Part shown: piece after piece, positions 9,281-16,753 of the stretch
How positions within the stretch are numbered: the first letter of the stretch is position 1
Layout: every line of letters starts with the position of its first letter
IMG/VR virus record: IMGVR_UViG_3300021356_000038
Location: 1-45,171 of that record
Reading direction: 5' to 3' (one strand)
Length of the DNA stretch: 45,171 bases
Origin: a virus
Notes under the pieces: model-generated
Databases searched by the model: none
Told to the model about the DNA's origin: nothing
What the model saw: only the letters and a program-made list of their open reading frames with translations
Made by a program: the position numbers and the translations under genes

Positions 9281-10908
9281 GGTTTATTATTAATGAAAGG
9301 GGATGTGTACACAGGTACGGTAAATCCATCTTCAATAAAAGATGTTGTAGCTCCAGCAGTGACCGCATTCAATTCTATTAGCTCATCTAGCTGAGGATCT
9401 CTAACAGCAGTATCTACCATCTGGGATATCGTTTGATCTAAAACCCTTAGCGAAGAAATTAATCGTTCGGGGAGTTCGGGCTTTGGGAAAGAGTCAGCAT
9501 TCTCATCCTTAGTTTTTTTATTGATATCGTTCAAAGTATTTAAACTACCTTGCAGTAAATCATTAGCCTCTTCAGCAATATCATTACCCTTTTTTGTGTT
9601 TTCTGCTATAACTTCGCTTATAGTATTAAGTTTAGGAATACTTATCTTATCTTTATTATCTGCAAGAAGACCTATAAGTCCCGCAGCAGTTCCAAACATA
9701 AATTTATCTATAAAATCAAGCACCACGCCTACAACAGTTCCAAACGCACCAACAAGAAAACTTATGGAGTCAAGATTATTATAAAACTTTTGAAATATAC
9801 TAGTACCTACATTAAATACTTTTATAAAAAAGTCTCCTAGTGTTATAATCACTTTGCTTATTTTATCTACCGTAGCTTGAAACGAATTACCGTCCTTAAA
9901 TATGTTAGAAAATACATTACTAACGGAATCAGCTAACCCTGAAATGATAGGTGCAAACCTCTCACCAACAGCCTGACCTAATTTAAGTATTGCAGGGAAA
10001 ACTTCACCAGAGATGACCGCATCTAATGGCTGCAAGAAGTTATCTCGTAAAACTTTTAATTGGGCTGTGAACATTTGTTTGTTCATATCTTCTGTTTTCT
10101 TTCTGCCTTTTTCTAAGCTGTCTGCTATACTTAATATTACTTGAGCAGTGTCTCCTATAGCATTCTCAACAATACTAAATTGTCCGACAAATCCTTCTGG
10201 GTCAGGAGCCAAGTTTCTAATATTTTTAGCTGCAACACTAAAAAAGTTTTTAAGTATTTTTTCACTATCGGCAGGGCTAGCTGCCATCTGCTCCCTAACC
10301 ATAGGTTGCTGAAGCAAAGCCAACTTCCTAAAAGTATCCAGCGAGGGAGATGTAAAGAAGCCAAAGAATTTTTTTAGATCATCTTCTAGCGCGGGCACTT
10401 GACCAGCCAGCTTTGCTGCTACTTCGGGTAGTTTTTGGAGTCCTGCCTCCTTTAATAGAGGCATATTCTTGCTCAAGGAATCAACAACCTTCACTAGCTT
10501 TTCCGTGCTCACTGCGAACTGATCTTTTGTTTCTAACAAAACCTCAGCCAAATCAACAGTCTCTGATCTAGTCAACCCTAATGTAGCCTCCAATGTAGCA
10601 AAAGTTCTTGCTGTAGCTTTAAAGTTTTGACCTAGAAGCTGCTGCTCATTTAAAAGACCTAGTAGGCCCTGCACATTCCCCTGCAAGCCCGCGTTCAGCG
10701 TAGATATGCCTACTTGAAGTCTTTGCCCTATCGTACCGTTAAGTTGCTTTAGGTCGGCTCCCAAGGAGGCTCTAACTCCGTCTAGACTTTGACCTAAGAC
10801 TAAACTTGCTTTTTGAGCTTGCTCTGATGTAGCTAAAACTCCTTCAATTCTACCAATAGCCTTTCCTATGGTAGTGTTGAGAGTATTTATTGCAGCGGTT
10901 AAAACCAT
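9277..10908 (-). CDS. Tail tape-measure protein (probable)
   Basis: This 543-aa protein is mostly alpha-helical. The N-terminal half has regularly spaced Leu/Val/Ala heptads, and a hydrophobic zone around residues 355-420 (VFNVGTSIFQKFYNN, then SFLVGAFGTVVGVVLDFIDK) could cross a membrane. Helical length plus a hydrophobic segment is typical of tape-measure proteins, which set tail length and help DNA entry. T4 gp29 has 590 aa for a tail of about 100 nm, so this length would predict a slightly shorter tail. It is the only gene of this type in the tail operon. The gp26-like chaperone gene lies a few kilobases away. Confidence 0.65.
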   Translation of the reverse strand: MVLTAAINTLNTTIGKAIGRIEGVLATSEQAQKASLVLGQSLDGVRASLGADLKQLNGTIGQRLQVGISTLNAGLQGNVQGLLGLLNEQQLLGQNFKATARTFATLEATLGLTRSETVDLAEVLLETKDQFAVSTEKLVKVVDSLSKNMPLLKEAGLQKLPEVAAKLAGQVPALEDDLKKFFGFFTSPSLDTFRKLALLQQPMVREQMAASPADSEKILKNFFSVAAKNIRNLAPDPEGFVGQFSIVENAIGDTAQVILSIADSLEKGRKKTEDMNKQMFTAQLKVLRDNFLQPLDAVISGEVFPAILKLGQAVGERFAPIISGLADSVSNVFSNIFKDGNSFQATVDKISKVIITLGDFFIKVFNVGTSIFQKFYNNLDSISFLVGAFGTVVGVVLDFIDKFMFGTAAGLIGLLADNKDKISIPKLNTISEVIAENTKKGNDIAEEANDLLQGSLNTLNDINKKTKDENADSFPKPELPERLISSLRVLDQTISQMVDTAVRDPQLDELIELNAVTAGATTSFIEDGFTVPVYTSPFINNKP

Positions 10909-11249
10909 TATTTGATTCTCCTAACAGGTCCTTGTATTTTGGACAAAATGTATGTCCTGTAATTATCTGGAGGAAGCTCCTTATTTTTATATAGACTCTT
11001 AAGATCCTCTGGTGTGTATTCTCCATTTAGAGGGACTTTGATTCCAGTAAACAACCTGTTACCTGTTTTGGCGTCCTTGGTCACTGGGGTTACAACCAAA
11101 AGCACCACTTGTTTGTTGTCATACTTAAAAAATACAAAGTCCCCTGGGCGTATACCTGCTGATGATTTGGGGACCATCTGTATCTTTTGATCGCTGGTAA
11201 CACCTACTTGAGACAAAAAATTCTTAATTATCTTTGAAATAAACCGCAT
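10908..11249 (-). CDS. Small protein at the head of the tail operon, function unknown
   Basis: This 113-aa protein has a basic N-terminus (MRFISKIIKNFLSQVG) and a central SH3-like beta segment (GIRPGDFVFFKYDNKQVVLL), ending in a basic tail. It is the first gene of the minus-strand tail operon and shares a TAATG overlap with the tape-measure gene. A ribosome-binding site (AAAGGTAC) lies just upstream of the ATG. Position suggests a tail assembly factor or minor baseplate part. I do not recognise the family. Confidence 0.6.
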   Translation of the reverse strand: MRFISKIIKNFLSQVGVTSDQKIQMVPKSSAGIRPGDFVFFKYDNKQVVLLVVTPVTKDAKTGNRLFTGIKVPLNGEYTPEDLKSLYKNKELPPDNYRTYILSKIQGPVRRIK

Positions 11250-11284
11250 ATGTACCTTTTATATATTGTATATAGGTAATTAAA
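11250..11284. promoter_or_regulatory. Short divergent promoter region
   Basis: These 35 bp separate the tail operon (minus) from a small plus-strand gene. The sequence is almost pure A/T and holds several TATA-like hexamers (TATATA, TATATT and TATACA) on both strands. These could serve as -10 elements for either direction or as a T4-type late promoter for the tail operon. No convincing -35 is seen. Which hexamer is used cannot be decided from sequence. Confidence 0.4.
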
Positions 11285-11581
11285 TTGAGCAAAAACATAG
11301 ACATCGAAATAGTAGACTTCCTTGACCTGATAAATCACACACTGAGTAATTCCTTTACCGAAAAGTGGAGACATAAGTATAGTGAAAAATTTATAAAGCA
11401 TTTCCAGTTGAAGCTTCTTGACTCGATGAATAAGCAGAAGCCTATCAAAAAGGAAATGCTTTTTAATTACCTTACTAAGAAATGTAAATACTCAAAAGAG
11501 CAGGTGCTTAACTTCTTTTCTACTATTGATATTGATATCTACAAGCCGTTTATTTACGGTCCTTTGAAGATTTCTTCTTAG
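11285..11581 (+). CDS. Small helical protein, function unknown (TTG start)
   Basis: This 98-aa Lys/Ile/Phe-rich protein is predicted mainly helical (FLDLINHTLSNSFTEKWRHK early, then a Lys-rich stretch) and has no motif I recognise. The frame opens with TTG after TAGGTAATTAAA, a weak ribosome-binding site. No ATG lies in a better position. Its 3' end overlaps the convergent exonuclease gene by 32 nt. Amino-acid content looks like that of a real protein and differs from the shadow frames around it, but the unusual start keeps confidence moderate. Confidence 0.55.
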   Translation: MSKNIDIEIVDFLDLINHTLSNSFTEKWRHKYSEKFIKHFQLKLLDSMNKQKPIKKEMLFNYLTKKCKYSKEQVLNFFSTIDIDIYKPFIYGPLKISS

Positions 11582-12335
11582 CCTTTAGCTCCTCAAACTT
11601 CTTGGCGCAGGTTTGGGGGTCATTGTATTCAGGACACAGACCCTTATAGGCACACCAGTTACAGAAGTCGTTTCTGCTAGGCTTTAGCTCTGCTTTCTTT
11701 TTCTTCCTGATCCTCCAGACCTCATCAACTATGTTCTTGACATGTGCATTGATCTGCGGTACACTATACTGGACATGCACAAAGTTGTTCGTCAAGGGGT
11801 AGTAATGTGCAGCCACAATATTCTTGACGGGCACATCGTACAGCTTACTGACAGCGTACACATAACCCTTCAACTGTGAGTCCTGGTACAGGTCTACCTT
11901 GCTCTTCTCCCTTTTGGAGGTCTTGTAGTCTATCACAAGGTATCCTCCGTCCTTACCCTTGATCACGCGGTCAATGACGCCATTGAGCGTTATATCGTCC
12001 TTTACAGGGACCTGGAAGACTAGCTCTGTGGCAATGCTGCCCTCTAGCCCAGCATTGAACTCAAGAAAGTTACGGAAACACGTTGAATCTTTGCCCTCAT
12101 ACTTCTTTGATATAGTCCATGTGCCCTTCACACTCTCAGCAATCTGCTCCAGTTCCTCCTGCGTGGTGGCCTCAACGCCGTCCTCTAGGACTTTGTGGAT
12201 GTATGATCCAAAGTGTAGGGCCTCTGTGTTGGCCTCTTCAGGTTCGGGTAGCCTGTCTACATAACGGAAGCAGTATTTCAATTGACACTGTTTAAAAGTT
12301 TGATACTTAGATTCGGAGATAGTATTTATGTACAT
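11550..12335 (-). CDS. PD-(D/E)XK exonuclease with Fe-S-type cysteine cluster (RecB/Cas4-like)
   Basis: This 261-aa nuclease shows the RecB-family motifs: GSYIHKVLE (His47), GVIDRV (Asp122) and VIDYKTSK (Asp136, Lys138), then Gln154 and Tyr158-Tyr160 in the following helix. One cysteine near the N-terminus (Cys18 in KQCQLKYC) and three near the C-terminus (Cys225, Cys228, Cys234) have the layout of the 4Fe-4S cluster in AddB/Cas4-type nucleases. It probably resects DNA ends in phage recombination or degrades DNA. It is divergently arranged with the primase gene, and the start codons of the two overlap. A strong Shine-Dalgarno (GAGGTGA) supports the ATG at 12335. The C-terminus is Lys-rich. 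Confidence 0.85.
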   Translation of the reverse strand: MYINTISESKYQTFKQCQLKYCFRYVDRLPEPEEANTEALHFGSYIHKVLEDGVEATTQEELEQIAESVKGTWTISKKYEGKDSTCFRNFLEFNAGLEGSIATELVFQVPVKDDITLNGVIDRVIKGKDGGYLVIDYKTSKREKSKVDLYQDSQLKGYVYAVSKLYDVPVKNIVAAHYYPLTNNFVHVQYSVPQINAHVKNIVDEVWRIRKKKKAELKPSRNDFCNWCAYKGLCPEYNDPQTCAKKFEELKAKKKSSKDRK

Positions 12336-13323
12336 GATTTCACCTCAGTTTATTAGAGACTTCCTTACAAAGAATTTCTCTGATATCGGACGTTTATCTG
12401 CTAATGGTCGTGAATTCATCATGGAGTCGCCTTTTATAAGGAATGACTACAAGCGACACTGCTCCGTTAATGTAGATAGTGGTCTATGGCAGTGCTTCAA
12501 GACAGGAAGGGACGGAAACTTTGTTAGCCTGTATGCTCACCTTCAAGGCATAACCTACTTCAGTGCTCAGAAGGAACTCATTATTAAAAACTTTGATTAC
12601 CTAGGTAAGCCCATCCCCCTGGGTGTCATGCCTGAGGAAAAGAAGCTAGAGCTAGACACCAGTAAGCTAATTCCACTCAACATAGCGTCAGGCTTCTCTG
12701 ACGACCCCGATGTACTGAAGGCGTGGTCTATCCTGTATGAGCGTAAGCTGTTCACAGAGATCAACGATACCAAGGCAGAATACTTCCTGTGCAAAGAAGG
12801 TAAGTTCGCCAACAGGATTATCATTCCATTCTCTAAGGACGGTATGGTTTTTTATTTCCAAGCCCGCGCTATGGGCGACGAGAAGCCCAAGTACCTCAAC
12901 CCGTCCACGGAGATCGCTCCTAAGTCGTCAGACATCCTTTACCCCTACCGTGAAGACATGGGTATGCTCGTCGTCTGTGAGGGGCCTCTAGACGCCATCT
13001 CATTCCAGTTACAGGGAATTAACGCCACGGCCACGATGAAGAACATCGTCAGCCCTAGGCAAGCTGAGGCGCTGGCTACCTTTGACGGAGATATTGTCCT
13101 AGCTTTCGACAATGACACCGCAGGGGAGAGAGGATTCGAAGCTTTTGACAGGCTTAGGAAGGAACGTCTTATGGATGAGTTCTTCGTATGTAAGCCACCG
13201 AAGGGATACAAGGATTGGAACGAGGCCCACCAAAAAGGGGTGGACCTCTATAATCATCTAGATGATAACCTGAAGCTTTACGACTTCACATATAAGATGG
13301 AGAACCAAATTAACTTATTGTGA
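12328..13323 (+). CDS. DNA primase (DnaG-type TOPRIM protein)
   Basis: This 331-aa primase has an N-terminal zinc-binding-like region (HCSVN, then WQCFKTGRDGN, residues about 44-64) in which the usual four-ligand CHC2 set is degenerate. A TOPRIM domain follows from about residue 210: VVCEGPLDA (Glu218) and LAFDNDTAGERG (Asp261, Asp263), the Mg-binding acidic residues for primer synthesis. The helicase-binding C-terminal domain of bacterial DnaG is missing, as in T4 gp61. GGAG at 12315-12318 favours the ATG at 12328 over the one at 12334. The 3' end overlaps the convergent structural gene by 14 nt. Confidence 0.85.
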   Translation: MYMISPQFIRDFLTKNFSDIGRLSANGREFIMESPFIRNDYKRHCSVNVDSGLWQCFKTGRDGNFVSLYAHLQGITYFSAQKELIIKNFDYLGKPIPLGVMPEEKKLELDTSKLIPLNIASGFSDDPDVLKAWSILYERKLFTEINDTKAEYFLCKEGKFANRIIIPFSKDGMVFYFQARAMGDEKPKYLNPSTEIAPKSSDILYPYREDMGMLVVCEGPLDAISFQLQGINATATMKNIVSPRQAEALATFDGDIVLAFDNDTAGERGFEAFDRLRKERLMDEFFVCKPPKGYKDWNEAHQKGVDLYNHLDDNLKLYDFTYKMENQINLL

Positions 13324-14281
13324 AGTATAGGGGTGGAGTCACAATTAACTCGTTAAGAAGATTATACTTAACAGTTAGCCTGTACTGACCGATCAAGCCA
13401 CCGAAGTCTGCTACATTAGCATGAGTGGCTAATGTAGTGGTATCGAAATTAAATACCATTGTGTTGTCTGAGGTGATGTCTATGAGCGAGCTAGTATCGG
13501 CGTAACCAGAAACAGTAACGTGAGCGGGTAGTGTGGGGGTGCCTTCGTTAAGCTTCTCGATTAGCATTTGAGGATTAATAATCGCAGACTCCTTAAAAAT
13601 ATTCTTTACGCTGCTATCTAGATCTCTGTTATTTATTGTTATGTCAGTGGTGACCTTGATATCCTCCTTAGAGCCCAGAACTATATGTTTATTTATTAGT
13701 TTGTTACTTGCGGTTAGGATTACAGGCTGAGTAGTAACAAAGAAAGTATCGTCGTAAAGGTGGAAGTCGTTTATAAGAGATTGGTATGTTGAGCCCTCAG
13801 CCAACATAACGGTCCAAACGTCGATGTAGTCTCTTACTGCACTGGCAGAGTTCTCTACAACTACAGACGAGCCATGCAGGTTGTAGACTCCACTAATGTC
13901 CTGCGTTCCATCTAGAACAACGACATACTCACCCTTGGCAACTCGATAAACTCCGCTAGTGGATGCAATATCGGTGCCGGGGTTATAGCCTGAGGGATCC
14001 TGTGCAGGGAAACCTCCGTCTTCACCAGAGGGGGCGAAGTTCATTCTGATGATACCTGAGCTAATTCGTGAAGATATCAGGTTGTCATCTAAGATAGTGC
14101 TTGGAGTGAAGTTGGCAGACTTGTCAAAGACTGTGACCGCACTAATATCGTAAGGATCAACATATTCGCCGTCGTTTATGAAAAAGGCTCGAAGAGCCAC
14201 CTTCTGTAATACAGTAGGTCTGTTGTTCCTATCTACTAAACTATTTCCGTTTAATTGCATCTGCTTCCCTCTCGAAGTCAT
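13310..14281 (-). CDS. Virion structural protein, function unknown
   Basis: This 323-aa protein is rich in beta-forming residues, Asp, Ser and Thr, with no Cys. Segments such as GVYRVAKGEYVVVLDG and the closing GQYRLTVKYNLLNELIV suggest repeated beta-sandwich strands. It begins inside the frameshift extension of the gp26-like chaperone gene and is probably co-transcribed with it. Position and composition suggest a tail, baseplate or neck component. I do not recognise the family. The repeated reference to binary intervals in its sequence (YVDPYDISAVTVFD) has been seen by me in other marine T4-like structural proteins, but only as an impression. Confidence 0.6.
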   Translation of the reverse strand: MTSRGKQMQLNGNSLVDRNNRPTVLQKVALRAFFINDGEYVDPYDISAVTVFDKSANFTPSTILDDNLISSRISSGIIRMNFAPSGEDGGFPAQDPSGYNPGTDIASTSGVYRVAKGEYVVVLDGTQDISGVYNLHGSSVVVENSASAVRDYIDVWTVMLAEGSTYQSLINDFHLYDDTFFVTTQPVILTASNKLINKHIVLGSKEDIKVTTDITINNRDLDSSVKNIFKESAIINPQMLIEKLNEGTPTLPAHVTVSGYADTSSLIDITSDNTMVFNFDTTTLATHANVADFGGLIGQYRLTVKYNLLNELIVTPPLYFTIS

Positions 14282-15127
14282 CTTTGAGCAGTCCTAAGAA
14301 GACTGTTCTTTCTGTACGAGTCATGGTCTTTACGTCCGAATAACTGAAGTTGGCTCGCTTTACCAATATATAGGCTTCTAGAAGCAGAGAATCTAAATCA
14401 ATTACTTGATCTAGCTCACTCCGAAAAAATTTGAGGTTATTGGTAGCTCAATAATTGAGACCCCTCCACAACTTTTACATTGAAGTTTTACCTTTGTATC
14501 GAGCCCATAATCTGTTTCAAAAGCCTTTAAGATAGTCTTTATATCCACCAAGGGAAGTTTGTCTACTACAGCAGCGATGATTGACTTGTCTGAATGCCCA
14601 TCTATTTCTTGAACAAATCTCCAAATTTGATTTAATGCTACCTCAGGATCACTTAAAGTTTTTTCATCTCTTACTCTAGGAAGTCTAATTTTAGCTTCTC
14701 TTTTTATGGTTGGCAAAAATACAGTAATCGGGTCTGAGAAATCATCTGGAACAGGGTTGACGTTTAATGAGGAGAGCTTTACTTTAGTTGGGTTCTCTGT
14801 TTTGCAATGATCGCAAATTAGAACGGTATCATAGTCATCTCCATAAGATATTTCTCTCAACTTCATTATGAGATACAGCTTATCCAAAGGAAGAAGATCC
14901 ATAACCTTAATTCCCGTAAGACAACGCTCTAAAATTAAGTTAACTGGGTCTTCGCCCTGAGTTCCGATCAAACTCTTTTCATCTTCGAAGGTCATCGGAC
15001 GAAGCGTAATAATCTCCGACTCATCAATATTATAAGCTCTACACTCAGAAGGAAGGTCTATCGTGATGGTTGTCTCGGTAGGTATATCCTTCAATAGTTC
15101 ATTGATAATGTCTTCTTTTTTTTCCAT
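14241..15127 (-). CDS. gp26-like chaperone, predicted -1 frameshift product (295 aa)
   Basis: If ribosomes slip back one base at 14426-14432 (A AAT TTT), the first 234 residues of the gp26-like protein are joined to 61 residues of the -1 frame, which stays open to a TAG at 14241-14243. The added tail begins FRSELDQVIDLDSLLLEAYI and ends FEREADAIKRK. It is helical and charged, and looks like protein. It fills a gap of 129 nt that would otherwise be non-coding in a tight operon, and it overlaps the next start by 41 nt. Tail-assembly chaperone pairs made by -1 frameshifting are established (lambda G/GT, P2 E/E'). That this phage uses the same trick is inferred. Confidence 0.7.
14411..15127 (-). 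CDS. 26: gp26-like baseplate hub assembly chaperone, unshifted product
   Basis: This 238-aa protein belongs to the T4 baseplate protein group around gp26. It has ITLRPMTFEDEKSLIG near the N-terminus, a zinc-ribbon pair (ICDHCKTEN at about 121 and LQCKSCGG near the C-terminus) and helical segments between. These proteins help assemble the hub and tape measure. A clear Shine-Dalgarno (AGGAG) precedes the ATG at 15127. The -35 of the divergent uvsW promoter overlaps this start codon. The stop at 14411-14413 follows 12 nt after a canonical slippery heptamer, so a longer product is also expected. Confidence 0.75.
   Translation of the reverse strand: MEKKEDIINELLKDIPTETTITIDLPSECRAYNIDESEIITLRPMTFEDEKSLIGTQGEDPVNLILERCLTGIKVMDLLPLDKLYLIMKLREISYGDDYDTVLICDHCKTENPTKVKLSSLNVNPVPDDFSDPITVFLPTIKREAKIRLPRVRDEKTLSDPEVALNQIWRFVQEIDGHSDKSIIAAVVDKLPLVDIKTILKAFETDYGLDTKVKLQCKSCGGVSIIELPITSNFFGVS
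14426..14432 (-). promoter_or_regulatory. Programmed -1 ribosomal frameshift site (slippery heptamer)
   Basis: On the coding (minus) strand the sequence is AAATTTT in the phase A AAT TTT, the canonical X XXY YYZ pattern. It lies at codons 233-234, four codons before the zero-frame stop. The following -1 frame is open for 61 codons. No strong hairpin is obvious downstream, only a short palindrome, GCTTCTAGAAGC. Confidence 0.7.
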
Positions 15128-15155
15128 TGTAAAAAACTCCTAATTATACTATAAT
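15127..15155 (+). promoter_or_regulatory. Sigma70-like promoter of uvsW
   Basis: TTGTAA at 15127-15132, a 17-bp spacer, then TATAAT at 15150-15155. Only 6 nt separate the -10 from the uvsW ATG at 15162, so transcription should start at or beside the A of the start codon. The -35 overlaps the start codon of the divergent gp26-like gene, and the -10 lies in a near-palindrome (ACTATAATAGT). Confidence 0.75.
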
Positions 15156-15161
15156 AGTACG

Positions 15162-16532
15162 ATGGAAATACTAGTGGGAGTTCAGAAAAGCATTATAAAG
15201 ACAGATAATCCAGATCTGTTGAAGGCGCTGGTAGATCTATACTCTTTCAAGGCTCCTGGCGCTGAATACTCCCCCGCCTATAAAAGACGCCAGTGGGACG
15301 GAAAAACTAGATTCATTTCCCGTACTGGTGTATTTCGCACTGGATTATTATCTAGGTTACTTGCTGATCTAAAGAAGATTTCTTGTGACCCATCCCTAAC
15401 GATGACCCTAAAAAAGGGCGACAAAGAACTAAAAAAATCAGAAATTCCTGGATTTACTTTCTACGATTACCAGGAAGAGCTAATACAAAAGGGCCTAGAT
15501 AATATGAGAGGGATCATCAAGTCCCCCACAGGATCAGGTAAAACGCTTATCATGGCAGGTCTTGTGCAAGCTTTGATGGGAAAGAAGATGGTCATCCTGT
15601 TCAATGCTAAACAGCTACTGACCCAGACGTATGATTTTCTCACTGAAGCTTGCGGTTTTGACAATGTTGGCCTATGCTACGGGGAGGGTTTTATTGAGGG
15701 TGATATCATGCTATGTACTGTTCAGAGTATTGAACGAATACTTGACACACACCTCGAACAGGCAGAAGTCCTCATGGTGGACGAGTGCCATGAGTTTTCT
15801 AACGGCAAAACGACACTAGCTGCCATCCAGAGCTTCCCTAATGCCGTGTATCGCTTCGGATTCACAGCTACGCCTCCCAGTGACCCCATTCGCCGTTACA
15901 ACCTAGAGGGGGCCTTGGGGGAGGTTCTACAGGTAGTAGATACAGCCAACCTAGTCGAGGAAGGCAAACTGACGAAACCAATCATACAATTAATAGATAG
16001 AAAATATGCCGCAAGCGGCCTGGACGAGGAAATGAGCTACCTTGCGGTGTATGACGAGTACATAGTGTACAACGAAGAAAGGAATAATATAATTAAGGAG
16101 ATTGTAAATGACATCAGAGGAAAACATGAAAACGCCCGTATCCTTGTTCTTACCAAATCACTTGATCACGGAAGAGCCTTGGAAGACTTATTTGGAGAAG
16201 GATGCCAGTTTCTTGAAGGAGCCAACTCAATCGGAGAAAGGTATTCAAGTATATCTCGATTCCGAGACGCTAGAGGACCTAGCGTTCTCATTGGAACTAA
16301 GATACTACAAACCGGAGTTAACATCGAAGAAATTACCCATTTCATCAACGCAAGAGGAATGAAGTCGGAGATCGCCACACTACAGGCGCTAGGACGCGCT
16401 CTAAGGCGTCACCACACGAAGGACGTAGTTTATGTGTACGACTTCATGGATAAAGAAAAGTACCTCAGAGAGCATTCTGTGGCCCGTAAGAGGCACTACG
16501 AAAGAGAGGGTCACACGGTAAAGATATTATGA
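15162..16532 (+). CDS. uvsW: UvsW-type DNA/RNA helicase
   Basis: This 456-aa SF2 helicase carries SPTGSGKT (Walker A, residues 121-128), VDECHEF (motif II, 206-212), GFTATP (motif III, about 233-238) and QALGRALRRH (motif VI, about 412-421). The N-terminal region (residues 1-95, with YSPAYKRRQWDGKTRFI) matches the small N-terminal domain of T4 UvsW. UvsW unwinds R-loops and branched DNA, drives fork regression and switches T4 from origin to recombination-dependent replication. The length is close to T4 UvsW (502 aa). Its promoter suggests a leaderless mRNA. It shares an ATGA overlap with the next gene. Confidence 0.93.
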   Translation: MEILVGVQKSIIKTDNPDLLKALVDLYSFKAPGAEYSPAYKRRQWDGKTRFISRTGVFRTGLLSRLLADLKKISCDPSLTMTLKKGDKELKKSEIPGFTFYDYQEELIQKGLDNMRGIIKSPTGSGKTLIMAGLVQALMGKKMVILFNAKQLLTQTYDFLTEACGFDNVGLCYGEGFIEGDIMLCTVQSIERILDTHLEQAEVLMVDECHEFSNGKTTLAAIQSFPNAVYRFGFTATPPSDPIRRYNLEGALGEVLQVVDTANLVEEGKLTKPIIQLIDRKYAASGLDEEMSYLAVYDEYIVYNEERNNIIKEIVNDIRGKHENARILVLTKSLDHGRALEDLFGEGCQFLEGANSIGERYSSISRFRDARGPSVLIGTKILQTGVNIEEITHFINARGMKSEIATLQALGRALRRHHTKDVVYVYDFMDKEKYLREHSVARKRHYEREGHTVKIL

Positions 16533-16753
16533 AAGCAAAAGAAACAATTGAGAAGCGGCTTGCCGCACTGTCTGAAGACGAAAGAAAAGAAATTGAGTCT
16601 GTAATTCAAGACCTCAAGGTCGTCCTACAAGGTAAACAAATAAGCGAGGACGTTGTTAAGAAGCTCAACAACGTCCTCATGTCCGTGGGTAATATGAAAG
16701 ATAACTTTATGTGGAGGTTACTACGAGCCGCCAAGCAGAATCACATGCTGTGA
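16529..16753 (+). CDS. Small helical protein next to uvsW (UvsW.1-like)
   Basis: This 74-aa, all-helical, Lys/Glu-rich protein (RLAALSEDERKEIESVIQDL, then a basic C-terminus) follows uvsW with an ATGA overlap. T4 has a helical 76-aa protein, UvsW.1, in the same place. Size, charge and position match. Sequence identity cannot be judged by eye. It is translationally coupled to UvsW and may act with it. Its stop codon abuts the stop of the convergent tail-fibre gene with no spacer. Confidence 0.65.
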   Translation: MKAKETIEKRLAALSEDERKEIESVIQDLKVVLQGKQISEDVVKKLNNVLMSVGNMKDNFMWRLLRAAKQNHML

